Shown here piece by piece: positions 41,226-48,717 of a stretch of DNA of 48,717 bases. The translations under genes and the position numbers were made by a program. The notes below the pieces were generated by a model. It was not told the origin of the DNA. It ran no database searches and worked only from the letters and a program-made list of their open reading frames with translations. The number at the start of each line of letters is the position of its first letter. Position 1 is the first letter of the stretch. Origin of the DNA: CAVAWX01 sp963592385 (lineage in GTDB: Bacteria; Actinomycetota; Coriobacteriia; Coriobacteriales; QAMH01); NCBI GenBank assembly GCA_963592385.1, contig CAVAWX010000002.1, positions 1 to 48,717 on the forward strand. The letters are read 5' to 3'.

Positions 41226-41573
41226 ATGAACTGCCCTGAATGCAACGCTGCGACTATTTCTAGGATCGAGGGGTCGAGCCTGGTTATTGAATGCCCGGAC
41301 TGCGGGTGGTCAGTCGTGACCAGCTACATTGACCCGATGTATGAAGACCAGACGGTTTACTCCGTTCGTGTCGGGATCAACGAGACCCCGGGCAAAGAGG
41401 CTCTCAAGGCCGTGTCCCATATTGCGGGAGGGAATTTCATTTCCGCGAAGCATATTCTCGAGACTCCGGGGTCAGAACTTATCGAAGGAAAGGCGCCGGT
41501 TGTCAAGAGCTGCCTCGAAGAGCTTGCGGGCGCCGGTGTCAACTTTGTGGTGACCCCTGAATTTCCCTTCTAG
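41226..41573 (+). CDS. Zinc-ribbon protein with an L7/L12-like C-terminal segment
   Basis: The 115-residue protein starts with a zinc ribbon: C3PEC6 and C23PDC26 around a short beta region. Residues about 43-115 contain YSVRVGINETPGKEALKAV, an ISAKHIL helix and LEELAGAGVNFVV. This resembles the bL12 C-terminal pattern of a strand, a helix with conserved lysines and EAK, then LEEAGA with a final valine-rich strand. The similarity is my reading of the pattern; I have run no search. AGGAGGTG lies 8 bases before the ATG. Base composition is clearly less GC-rich than in flanking genes, suggesting transfer. Confidence 0.7.
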   Translation: MNCPECNAATISRIEGSSLVIECPDCGWSVVTSYIDPMYEDQTVYSVRVGINETPGKEALKAVSHIAGGNFISAKHILETPGSELIEGKAPVVKSCLEELAGAGVNFVVTPEFPF

Positions 41574-41580
41574 CGCAAGC

Positions 41581-41616
41581 GAGTGAGTGATTGATTGAGT
41601 GATTGATTGATTGATG
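41581..41616 (+). repeat. Tetranucleotide repeat (GAKT)9
   Basis: Nine 4-base units of GAGT or GATT (last unit GATG) lie 7 bases after the zinc-ribbon gene. Such repeats are prone to slippage; none of the adjacent genes is clearly controlled by it. Confidence 0.8.
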
Positions 41617-41660
41617 TCGAGTCCCTGGTGCGATGTGCGTCGGAGACTCGACTTTCTTTA
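41616..41660 (+). terminator. Terminator-like hairpin after the zinc-ribbon gene
   Basis: GTCGAGTC at 41616-41623 pairs with GACTCGAC at 41645-41652, followed by TTTCTTT. The 21-base loop is long, so strength is uncertain. Confidence 0.5.
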
Positions 41661-41772
41661 GCCGATTTTGCGCTTCAGGTCGGGCGCCGCGTGTTCTTTG
41701 TGTTGCCTCTGCTGCTTACGGCATTGGTTTGAGTGCCTCTTGGCTTTTGAACTAGGCAAGTCCCTGACCCAT

Positions 41773-41909
41773 TATAATTTCGGGGTGAAAAGGTCTTTGG
41801 AAACAGGGCATTCGATTTGGACTCGCGCAACGCCCGGCTGCTCGTGCATCTGGACGCCGAGGGGGATTTCATGCGCGACGTCATAAGCGTGGTGAAAAGT
41901 TTCTACTGA
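41773..41909 (+). other. Possible gene remnant in a gene-poor stretch (41574-42152)
   Basis: This 579-base stretch has no gene I can support. A TATAAT at 41773-41778 precedes an open frame from 41778 to a TGA at 41907. It ends NARLLVHLDAEGDFMRDVISVVKSFY, which reads like the C-terminus of a real protein, but there is no credible start codon. It may be a decayed gene or a leaderless small gene starting at TTG 41817. Downstream, an AAAAGCC/GGCTTTT hairpin lies at 41995-42013, and GC-rich DNA leads to alaA. Confidence 0.3.
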
Positions 41910-41994
41910 GTCGGTGCAGCAAAGGCCGGCGGGGAAGTTGACGCGGCGCGACATGGCAAAGGCCGCCTGGAAGGCTAGCGGGGCGCGGGGCGGC

Positions 41995-42013
41995 AAAAGC
42001 CGGCGGGGCTTTT
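41995..42013. terminator. AAAAGCC/GGCTTTT hairpin upstream of alaA
   Basis: A 7-bp stem with a 5-base loop ends in TTTT in both directions. It could stop transcription entering alaA from the left. Confidence 0.35.
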
Positions 42014-42152
42014 GGTATCCTGCACGGAAAGCGAAACGCGGCGCGCGTGCGAGGCCGCGCGAGTACGAGGCGGCGCGCGTGCAAACGGACACGTCGTGCG
42101 CGGGCAAACGCACACGCCGCGCGCGCAGGCGAGACGGGAAGGCGGGGCGCAT

Positions 42153-43367
42153 ATGCGCAAGTTCAACAAATCATCCAAGCTGCACGGCGTGGGCTACGAC
42201 GTGCGCGGGCCTGTGGTCGAAGAGGCCGCCCGCATGGAGCAGATGGGCACGCACGTCCTGAAGCTCAACATCGGCAACCCCGCGCCCTTCGGTTTCCGCA
42301 CCCCCGACGAGGTCGTCTACGACATGTCGCGCCAGCTGACCGACTGCGAGGGCTACTCGCCGTCCAAGGGCCTGTACTCGGCGCGCAAGGCCATCATGCA
42401 GTACGCGCAGACCCGCCACCTGCCCAACGTCGACATCGAGCACATCTACACGGGCAACGGCGTCTCCGAGCTGATCAACCTGTGCCTGCAGGCCCTGCTC
42501 GACGACGGCGACGAGATCTTGATCCCGGCGCCCGACTACCCGCTGTGGACGGCCTGCGCGACGCTTGCCGGCGGACGCCCCGTCCACTACGTCTGCGACG
42601 AGGAGGCCGACTGGCTGCCCGACATGGACGACCTGCGCGCGAAGGTCTCCGAGCGCACGAAGGCCATCGTCATCATCAACCCGAACAACCCCACGGGCGC
42701 CCTCTACCCCAAGGAGCTGCTGGAGCAGATCGTCGAGCTGGCCCGCGAGAAGGAGCTGATCATCTTCTCCGACGAGATCTACGACCGCCTGGTCATGGAC
42801 GACGCCGAGTTCACCTCCATCGCCTCGCTGGCGCCCGACCTGTTCTGCGTCACCTTTTCCGGTCTGTCCAAATCGCACATGATCGCGGGCTACCGCGTGG
42901 GATGGATGGTGCTGTCCGGCAACCTCGACGCCGGCCGCGGCTACATCGAGGGCCTCGACATGCTCTCGAACATGCGCCTGTGCTCGAACGTGCCGGCGCA
43001 GTCCATCATCCAGACGGCGCTGTGGGGCCACCAGAGCGTGAAGGACTACGTGGTGCCGGGCGGGCGCGTGCTCGAGCAGCGCGATTTCGTCTACAACTCG
43101 CTGAAGGAGATCGACGGCATATCCGTGGTGAAGCCCAAGGCCGCCTTCTACATCTTCCCCAAGCTCGACGTGGGTAAGTTCAACATCACCGACGACGTGC
43201 AGTTCGCGCTGGATCTGCTGAAGGAGAAGAAGGTGCTCGTCGTGCAGGGCACGGGCTTCAACTGGGGCGCGCCCGACCACTTCCGCATCGTCTACCTGCC
43301 GCGCATCGACATCCTGCACGAGGCCGTCTCGAAGATCGCCGACTTCCTCGACGGGTATCGGCAATAG
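42153..43367 (+). CDS. alaA: Pyruvate-dependent alanine aminotransferase (AlaA type)
   Basis: The 404-residue class I aminotransferase closely follows E. coli AlaA along its length: KSSKLHGVGYDVRGPV, LNIGNPAPFGF, GYSPSKGLYSARKAIMQ, IYTGNGVSELI and PAPDYPLWTA. The PLP-binding region has IINPNNPTGALYPKELL and SGLSKSHMIAGYRVGWM. It forms alanine from glutamate and pyruvate in the cytoplasm. The ATG at 42153 starts MRKFNKSSK, matching the family; GGGAAGG lies upstream. The longer open frame to the left is GC-rich noise. Its 3' end converges with helD. Confidence 0.94.
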   Translation: MRKFNKSSKLHGVGYDVRGPVVEEAARMEQMGTHVLKLNIGNPAPFGFRTPDEVVYDMSRQLTDCEGYSPSKGLYSARKAIMQYAQTRHLPNVDIEHIYTGNGVSELINLCLQALLDDGDEILIPAPDYPLWTACATLAGGRPVHYVCDEEADWLPDMDDLRAKVSERTKAIVIINPNNPTGALYPKELLEQIVELAREKELIIFSDEIYDRLVMDDAEFTSIASLAPDLFCVTFSGLSKSHMIAGYRVGWMVLSGNLDAGRGYIEGLDMLSNMRLCSNVPAQSIIQTALWGHQSVKDYVVPGGRVLEQRDFVYNSLKEIDGISVVKPKAAFYIFPKLDVGKFNITDDVQFALDLLKEKKVLVVQGTGFNWGAPDHFRIVYLPRIDILHEAVSKIADFLDGYRQ

Positions 43368-43373
43368 GAGGAG

Positions 43374-43390
43374 GGGGCGGCCTTCGCCCC
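43374..43390. terminator. GC hairpin between convergent alaA and helD
   Basis: GGGGCG pairs with CGCCCC around a five-base loop in the 32-base convergent gap. It lacks a U tract in either direction. A GGGTGAAGGGG (minus strand, 43397-43387) overlaps it. Confidence 0.35.
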
Positions 43391-43399
43391 TTCACCCTG

Positions 43400-45538
43400 C
43401 TATTTCTGCTGCAAAAGCGGCGAAAGCGTGCCGCAGGCCAGCACGGACACCTCGCTCGTGGCGCGCGATATGGCCGTGTAGAGCCTGCGCCGCGCAAGGC
43501 CCGTGGCGGGATAGACCCGCGCGTCGGCATCGGCCACCACCACGCGGTCGAACTCGAGGCCCTTTGCGTGGGGCAGGTCGATGACGAAGACCCCGGCCGC
43601 CGGCAGCGGGTCGTCCGCGCTGTCCACGCAGGCCAGCCCTCCCAGCGCCTCGGCCAGCGCCCGCGCTCTCTTCTTGCCGGGCGCGATCACCGCGCACAGC
43701 CCCTCCTTGCCGCGCGCCGCGTCCACGCGCTGCGCCAGCGCCGCAAGGTAGGCCTCCTTGTCTGCCGCCACGACGATGTCCGGCGCCGCGCCCTCGCGCT
43801 GCACCGAGTCGGCGTGCACCTGCGCCCCCTCGTCGAGCAGCGAGGCGAACAGCTCGGTCACCTGCGGGGTGCAGCGGTAGCTCGTGGCCAGGCGCATCTC
43901 GCAGACCCCGCCGTGCGAGGCGGTGAACACGTCTTTCACCTGCGCAAAGCTCGCGCAGCCCTCGCGTATGGCCTGGTTTTCGTCGCCCAGCAGCAGGAAA
44001 TGCGCCCGGGGGAACTGCGCCGCGAGCACCATGAGCTGCGCCTCGCTGTAGTCCTGCACCTCGTCCACCATCACGTAGCGCACCTCGCGCTCGGCCACGT
44101 CGGCCACGAGCAGGCGCAGGTACATCCACGTGGGCGCGTCGAGCGAGCCGGCGCCCAGCAGCCGCATGCCCAGCTTGTCGAAGGCGATCCACGCCCCGGC
44201 GTCCACCAGCTCGTGCGCCGGCTGCCCGTAGACGACCTCGGCATAGCGGCGCAGCAGCCGCGCGGCCGTCTCGTCGTCTTCCTCGTCGAGGTCGACCGTG
44301 CGCCCGAACACCTCCATCATCGCGGGGATGTCGAGCGCCTCCACCTCGCGGCGCAGGCCGTCCTCGTGCGCGAGCTTCTTCACCCGCCCGTCGAGGCGCG
44401 CGTGCAGCTCGTCGCCTGCCAGCGCGGCCAGGCGCGGGCTGGGGGCGATGCGCTTGAACTTGCCCAAGATGCCCTTTATCTGGTTCACCGACACGAGCGT
44501 GCGCCCGCCGACGCGCAGCGGCTTGAGGTCGCCCGTCTCCAGTTGCGCGCCCGCTACCAGCGCCTCCAGCCGCCGCATCTGCTCCGCGCTGTCCTCGCCG
44601 CCGGCCGCGCGTCCGCCCAGCTCGAGCGAGGCGGCCAGCGCGTCCCAGGTCAGGATGCGCGGGTTTCGCTCGCCCATGCCCGGCAGCACGTCGGCGATGT
44701 AGCTCGAGAACAGCGGGGAAGGGGTGAACAGGCGTATCGCGTCGGCGTCGAGGGTCTTGCGGTCCTGGTAGAGCAGCCAGGCGATGCGCTGGAGCATGAC
44801 CGAGGTCTTGCCCGAGCCGGCGACGCCGTTCACCAACATGGCGGGCACGTCCTCGTGGCGCACGATCTCGTTTTGCTCGCGCTGTATGGTCTGGGTGATG
44901 TCGCGCAGCTTGTCGGAGTGCCGCGACGACAGCGCCTTCAGCAGCAGCGGGTCTTGGATGGCCACGGTCGTGTCGAAGCAGGCCTTCAGCTCGGCGCCCT
45001 CGATGTCGAACTGGCGGCGCACCCGCAAATCGCAGGAGATCTCGCGCCCGTTTGCCACATACGAGGTCGCGCCCGTGCTCTGGTTGTAGTAGGTCTCGGC
45101 CACGGGGCTGCGCCAGTCCACGACGATCTGCTCCATCGTGTCCGGGTCGCCCATGCCCGCGCGCCCGATGTAGACGTCGTCTTCCTTGCCCAGGCGGGGG
45201 AAGTACAGCTTCACCTTGGCGAAGTAGGGGCGCTGCAAGAGCAGGTAGGCGCGGCGCAGGTCCTCCACGAGCGTGGCCTGGCGCCGGTTGTAGAGGTCGA
45301 TCACGTCGCTCACGCCCTTCATCTCGGTGAGGGACTCCTGGTCCATCACGTCGTCGGCGAAGTCGAGCGTCAGCTCCTCGTTCATGCTGTGCACGTCGGC
45401 GGCCGCGGCGGCCTCGTTTTCCGCGCGCTTTTTCTCCAGCTCGTCTTTTATCTCGGACAGCCGCGCGTGCGTCGCGCTCAGGTGCGCCTGCTCGGCGGCG
45501 AACACCTCGTCTTGGTCGGTGGTGAAAGCCTCGTCCAC
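43400..45538 (-). CDS. helD: HelD-like UvrD/Rep-family helicase (RNA polymerase recycling factor)
   Basis: HelD proteins use ATP to strip RNA polymerase from stalled complexes. The N-terminal 60 residues form a charged coiled coil (EQAHLSATHARLSEIKDELEKK). It is followed by VVDWRSPVAETYYNQ, the Walker A box GVAGSGKT at residues 238-245, MVDEVQDYSEAQLMVL and TSYRCTPQVTELF. The end is GLARRRLYTAISRATSEV. I chose the GTG at 45538 because GAGGAG lies 6 bases upstream. A frame opening at 45607 has no such site and would include GGTGAAAGGGG-bearing DNA as coding. The gene follows icd on the same strand after 162 bases. Homology to helicase IV is an alternative name. Confidence 0.87.
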   Translation of the reverse strand: MDEAFTTDQDEVFAAEQAHLSATHARLSEIKDELEKKRAENEAAAAADVHSMNEELTLDFADDVMDQESLTEMKGVSDVIDLYNRRQATLVEDLRRAYLLLQRPYFAKVKLYFPRLGKEDDVYIGRAGMGDPDTMEQIVVDWRSPVAETYYNQSTGATSYVANGREISCDLRVRRQFDIEGAELKACFDTTVAIQDPLLLKALSSRHSDKLRDITQTIQREQNEIVRHEDVPAMLVNGVAGSGKTSVMLQRIAWLLYQDRKTLDADAIRLFTPSPLFSSYIADVLPGMGERNPRILTWDALAASLELGGRAAGGEDSAEQMRRLEALVAGAQLETGDLKPLRVGGRTLVSVNQIKGILGKFKRIAPSPRLAALAGDELHARLDGRVKKLAHEDGLRREVEALDIPAMMEVFGRTVDLDEEDDETAARLLRRYAEVVYGQPAHELVDAGAWIAFDKLGMRLLGAGSLDAPTWMYLRLLVADVAEREVRYVMVDEVQDYSEAQLMVLAAQFPRAHFLLLGDENQAIREGCASFAQVKDVFTASHGGVCEMRLATSYRCTPQVTELFASLLDEGAQVHADSVQREGAAPDIVVAADKEAYLAALAQRVDAARGKEGLCAVIAPGKKRARALAEALGGLACVDSADDPLPAAGVFVIDLPHAKGLEFDRVVVADADARVYPATGLARRRLYTAISRATSEVSVLACGTLSPLLQQK

Positions 45539-45700
45539 TTCATGCTCCTCGTCGGTCGTGTTCGGTGAAAGGGGGCGCGGCGCGTTGAAGCTGCGCCCCT
45601 TCATCATGCTCGTCTGGCGCCGCCCGGGTGGGCGCGGGCGCGATGCCGTGCCCCGTCCGGATGCGGCGCGTGTCCGCGCGTGTCCGCGCCTGCCCGCCCT

Positions 45701-46921
45701 TTACGCGCAGCGTTTCGCCAGCTCGTCGGCGATGGCCGCGATGAACTCCTCGGTGCCGAGCTTTTGCGGGTCCGGCAGCGTCGTGATGGCCACGAGGTCG
45801 CCCGTCATCTGCCCGCTTTCCACCGTGGCAAGCGTCGCCGCCTCCAGCTTGTCTGCAAACGCCGCCAGCTCCGGCGTGCCGTCCAGTTCGCCGCGCTTTC
45901 TCAATGCGCCCGTCCACGCGAAGATGGTCGCGATGGGGTTCGTGGAGGTGGGCTGCCCCTTCAGGTGCTTGTAGTAGTGGCGTTGCACCGTGCCGTGCGC
46001 GGCCTCGTACTCCCACCAGCCGTGCGGGCTGACCAGCACGCTCGTCATCATGGCCAGGCTGCCGAAGGCCGTCGAGACCATGTCGCTCATCACGTCGCCG
46101 TCGTAGTTCTTGCAGGCCCAGATGAAGCCGCCCTCGCTGCGCACGACGCGGGCCACGGCGTCGTCGATCAGGGTGTAGAAGTATTCGATGCCCGCCTCGG
46201 CGAAGCGCTGCTCGTATTCGGCGGCGAAGATCTCGGCGAAGACGTCCTTGAAGCGGTGGTCGTAGGTCTTCGAGATGGTGTCCTTGGCGGCAAACCAGAG
46301 GTCTTGGCCGGTCTCGAGCGCATACGAGAAGCAGCTGCGCGCGAAGCCCTCGATGGAGTCGTCGAGGTTGTGCATGCCCTCGGCGATGCCCGGGCCGGCG
46401 AACTCGTGCACGCACAGGCGCTGCTCCAGGCCCGCGTCGCCGCTTTCCGGGGTGAAGACGAGCTCGACTTTGCCCGCGCCCGGCACGCGCATCTCGACGT
46501 CGCGGTAGAGGTCGCCGTAGGCGTGGCGCGCGATGGTGATGGGCTTTTTCCAGGTGCGCACGTACGGCTCGATGCCGCGCACGAGGATGGGGGCGCGGAA
46601 GACCGTGCCGTCGAGCATGGCGCGTATGGTGCCGTTGGGGCTCTTCCACATCTCGTGCAGGTCGTATTCGTCCATGCGCGCGGCGTTGGGGGTGATGGTC
46701 GCGCACTTCACCGCCACGCCGTATTTCTTGGTGGCCTCGGCCGCCGCCACCGTGACGGCGTCGCGCGTCTCGTCGCGGTGCGCCAGCCCCAGGTCGTAGT
46801 ACTCGGTGTTCAGCTCGATGTAGGGCGCGAGCAGCTCGTCTTTGATCATCTGCCAGATGATGCGCGTCATCTCGTCGCCGTCCATCTCGACGAGCGGGGT
46901 CTTCATCTCGATCTTCGCCAT
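45701..46921 (-). CDS. icd: NADP-dependent isocitrate dehydrogenase (eukaryote-like type)
   Basis: The enzyme converts isocitrate to 2-oxoglutarate with NADP+. The 406-residue protein begins MAKIEMKTPLVEMDGDEMTR and has WKSPNGTIRAMLDGTVFR, a fingerprint of the type II (eukaryote-like) family, then RHAYGDLYRD. The metal and substrate residues lie in KNYDGDVMSDMV and EAAHGTVQRHY. I chose the ATG at 46921 with AAGGAG 10 bases upstream; a longer frame to 46969 has no site. Upstream, TACAAT on the minus strand may be its -10. Confidence 0.95.
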   Translation of the reverse strand: MAKIEMKTPLVEMDGDEMTRIIWQMIKDELLAPYIELNTEYYDLGLAHRDETRDAVTVAAAEATKKYGVAVKCATITPNAARMDEYDLHEMWKSPNGTIRAMLDGTVFRAPILVRGIEPYVRTWKKPITIARHAYGDLYRDVEMRVPGAGKVELVFTPESGDAGLEQRLCVHEFAGPGIAEGMHNLDDSIEGFARSCFSYALETGQDLWFAAKDTISKTYDHRFKDVFAEIFAAEYEQRFAEAGIEYFYTLIDDAVARVVRSEGGFIWACKNYDGDVMSDMVSTAFGSLAMMTSVLVSPHGWWEYEAAHGTVQRHYYKHLKGQPTSTNPIATIFAWTGALRKRGELDGTPELAAFADKLEAATLATVESGQMTGDLVAITTLPDPQKLGTEEFIAAIADELAKRCA

Positions 46922-47257
46922 GGAAAACGCTCCTTTGTCGCATGCGTGCGCGTCGCTTGTGCCGTTCACGCCGGGCCATGTGGACGTTCTATTGTAGCCG
47001 TTTCGGGCGCCCGTTCCCGTGTGCTGAAACCGCGCTTTTCGGGTGTGCGTAGTGTGGGTGAAAGGGTGCGGCGCACGCGGGCGGGTGAAAGGGGGCAGCG
47101 CGTGTGGCGTGGGTGAGACGGGGGCGGCGAGTGGGTCGTGGGCGTTTTGGGTGCAAAGCGTTGCCGAGCTGCCGTGTGGCGTGCGCGGGCGTTTACCCTA
47201 TCATGGAGCGACGTTTGTTTTGGTGAAGTAGACGCCCGTTTTCGATGAAGGAGACCC
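46922..47257. promoter_or_regulatory. Divergent icd/ZIP intergenic region
   Basis: 336 bases without a gene. The minus strand has TACAAT at 46996-46991, about 70 bases before icd, but no -35. From 47042 the sequence is GT- and GC-rich repeat DNA with GGGTGAAAGGG units. The last part before the ZIP gene has TACCCTATCAT (TATCAT at about 47198-47203 on the plus strand) that may be its -10. Confidence 0.35.
47057..47140 (+). repeat. 27-28 bp GGTGAAAGGG repeats in the icd/ZIP gap
   Basis: GGTGAA at 47057 and 47084 and GGTGAG at 47112 head three loosely conserved GC-rich units. GGTGTG at 47042 may be a remnant of a further unit. Confidence 0.6.
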
Positions 47258-48145
47258 GTGGCACTGGCGCTTCTCATATCGCTGCTCGCCGGCGCGACCA
47301 TCGTGCTCGGCGGCCTCGTCGTGCGCCTCTCGCGCGGGGCGGCCCGCATCGAGCATTTCTCCATCGCGCTCGCCGCCGGCTCCATGCTCGCGCTGCTCGT
47401 CTTCGACCTGGGGCCGGAGGTCCTCGAGGGTTGCGGCGAAGGGGCCTACGTGCAGGTCGTCGTCGGCCTCGTCGTCGGCTTTCTGGGGCTTGTCGCTCTC
47501 GACGGCGCCATCCCCGACCACGACGCGGGCGGCGCGCACGACGCGCACGGGGAGCACGGCGCCGTAGCCTCTGCTGATGCCGATGCTGCCATCACGAGCA
47601 CCGCCGCTGTCGCCGGCGACGCCGTGCCCGCCGACTCTGCCCACGCCCACGCCCACGCTCACGTCCACGATCACGCGCACGTTCACGACCACACACCTTC
47701 ACCCGCCAACGCCGTGCACATCGGCATCATCTCCGCCGTCGCCATCATCCTGCACAACATCATCGAGGGCATGGCCGTCTACAGCGTCGCGCTTTCCGCG
47801 CCCGCAGACGGCGCGCTCTACGCCTTCGCCATCGCCTTGCACAACATCCCCGTCGGCATGCTCCTCTTCTCCACGCTGGAGAAAAGCCGCCCCACCACGC
47901 GCCGCGTCGCCGTCGCCGCCGTCACCTTCTCCACCTTCGCGGGCGGCGTGGCTATGGCGGCGCTCTCGCACGCGGTGCCCGAGGAGGTCATGGTCTTTTT
48001 CGTCGCGGCCGCCGCGGGCATGATCTGCTACATACTCGTCATGGAGCTGGCGGGCCGCCTCGTGCGCAGCCGCCCGGTCTGGGTGTCTGTCGCGGGCTGC
48101 GTCGCCGGCTTTCTCATCGTGGTCGTGGCGTCGCAGTTTGGGTGA
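47258..48145 (+). CDS. ZIP family metal transporter (ZupT-like)
   Basis: The 295-residue protein has about eight hydrophobic segments. The ZIP metal-site helix is HNIIEGMAV, followed by LHNIPVGM, and SHAVPEE lies in a later helix. Between helices 3 and 4 is a long histidine-rich loop with HAHAHAHVHDHAHVHDHT, probably binding zinc or similar ions. The start is a GTG with AAGGAG upstream. ZIP proteins usually import Zn2+, Fe2+ or Mn2+; I cannot tell which. Its stop lies in GGGTGAAGGGG and leads into the next gene's Shine-Dalgarno. Confidence 0.9.
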   Translation: MALALLISLLAGATIVLGGLVVRLSRGAARIEHFSIALAAGSMLALLVFDLGPEVLEGCGEGAYVQVVVGLVVGFLGLVALDGAIPDHDAGGAHDAHGEHGAVASADADAAITSTAAVAGDAVPADSAHAHAHAHVHDHAHVHDHTPSPANAVHIGIISAVAIILHNIIEGMAVYSVALSAPADGALYAFAIALHNIPVGMLLFSTLEKSRPTTRRVAVAAVTFSTFAGGVAMAALSHAVPEEVMVFFVAAAAGMICYILVMELAGRLVRSRPVWVSVAGCVAGFLIVVVASQFG

Positions 48146-48160
48146 AGGGGAGGAGCGCGC

Positions 48161-48541
48161 ATGGTGAAGGTGTCAGACGAGCAGTTCGACGAGATGGTGG
48201 GAGATGCCATCGACTCGATCCCCGAGGAGTTTCTAGACGAGCTGGACAACGTGGTCTTCCTCGTGGAAGACGAGCCGAGCGCGCAGCAGGTGGCCGACGA
48301 CATCGCCGACGGCGGCACGGGCGACATGCTGGGGCTGTACTCCGGGGTGAACCTCTACGAGCGCGGCGACTACTACAGCGGCGATCTGCCCGACAGCATC
48401 ACCGTGTTCAAAGGGCCGCACGAGCGCATGTGCGACAGCGCCGCCGAGCTGGCCGAGGAGGTGCGCCGCACCGTCGTGCACGAGGTGGGGCACTATTTCG
48501 GCATGGACGAGGACCAGGTCGACGAGATGGGCTATGCCTAG
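48161..48541 (+). CDS. Zincin-like metallopeptidase family protein (DUF1025)
   Basis: The 126-residue protein begins VKVSDEQFDEMVGDAIDSIPEEF and carries VHEVGHYFGMDE, the HExxH zinc-binding helix. LGLYSGVNLYERGDYYSGDLPDSI is the conserved middle. This is the actinobacterial minimal-zincin family; proteolysis is inferred only from the motif. AAGGGGAGGAG lies before the ATG and overlaps the upstream ZIP stop by its first bases, so the two genes are coupled. Confidence 0.88.
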   Translation: MVKVSDEQFDEMVGDAIDSIPEEFLDELDNVVFLVEDEPSAQQVADDIADGGTGDMLGLYSGVNLYERGDYYSGDLPDSITVFKGPHERMCDSAAELAEEVRRTVVHEVGHYFGMDEDQVDEMGYA

Positions 48542-48680
48542 AGCAGGGGCCGCGGGAATCTGCTACCATGGGTGCGTTTAAGTGACAGTTGAGCGGGCGC
48601 CGAAAGAAGGCGCTCGGATGATGTGAAAACGGGCGCACGCGTAGGGCGCTTTGGCAAAAGCGGGAGACGAGGCGAAGAGT

Positions 48681-48717
48681 ATGCCGACCGAAAACAATCT
48701 GCTCGGGGGGGGGTCTT
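48681..48717 (+). CDS. Start of a further gene, cut by the window edge
   Basis: An ATG at 48681 begins MPTENNLLGGGS and runs off the end. A weak GCGAAGAG site precedes it. Upstream, 48590-48680 contains two hairpins, GAGC/GCTC around GCC/GGC and CGCTTT/AAAAGCG, forming a structured leader of unknown type. Twelve codons are too few to assign a function. Confidence 0.3.
   Translation, partial: MPTENNLLGGGS

Noticed and set aside
41668..41886. A 72-codon cysteine-rich frame
   Set aside because: No Shine-Dalgarno, no family pattern, and it overlaps a terminator tail and an AT-rich promoter-like region.
48590..48640. Glycine riboswitch
   Set aside because: GGGCGCCGAAAG resembles part of the glycine aptamer, but the remaining conserved core and the second aptamer are missing.

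Overview
The window is a GC-rich bacterial chromosome segment. It carries an almost complete division and cell-wall (dcw) cluster, the rnpB gene, and a split ribosomal-protein operon (infA-rpmJ-rpsM-rpsK-rpsD-rpoA-rplQ). Several traits fit a Gram-positive actinobacterium: SepF, YggT and DivIVA follow FtsZ, there is no ftsA, MurE carries a meso-diaminopimelate motif, and division proteins have long basic tails. Class Coriobacteriia (Eggerthellaceae-like) is my best guess. That is inference from gene content and order, not a phylogenetic result.

Region by region: 1-3.8 kb holds tRNA-Arg(ACG) and a queuosine module (queH, queA, tgt) with a small membrane protein. 3.8-24.8 kb is the dcw cluster: mraZ, rsmH (frameshifted), ftsL, ftsI, murE, murF, mraY, murD, ftsW, murG, murC, ftsQ, ftsZ, pgeF, yggS, sepF, yggT, divIVA and a DUF167 gene. 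24.8-25.2 kb is RNase P RNA. 25.3-29.2 kb is the infA-to-rplQ operon with an acyl carrier protein gene at its end and a strong terminator. 29.3-34.8 kb joins a methionine gamma-lyase, a MATE transporter and a MetQNI methionine importer. 35-39 kb holds a tyrosine phosphatase, a DUF3516 helicase and a glutaredoxin-like protein. 39-42 kb is an accessory patch: a DUF1016 PD-(D/E)XK protein, a Fic protein with a coupled mini-ORF, and a zinc-ribbon protein with an L7/L12-like tail, followed by repeat-bearing DNA with few genes. 42-48.7 kb holds alaA, helD, icd, a ZIP transporter, a zincin and the first codons of one more gene.

The most unusual signals are structural. Short, nearly identical tandem duplications break rsmH (26 bp, out of frame) and lengthen murG (42 bp, in frame). 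A GGTGAA-headed repeat, with periods of 12 or 36 bp inside genes and about 27-28 bp outside them, recurs in queA, pgeF, the ftsW tail and the icd/ZIP intergenic region. Single copies of GGGTGAAGGGG at gene junctions supply a stop codon and a Shine-Dalgarno sequence together. FtsL, FtsQ and FtsW all carry long arginine/serine-rich cytoplasmic tails, partly built from DNA repeats. The mraZ promoter has two TGGGA boxes between its -35 and -10 elements, as expected for MraZ autoregulation.
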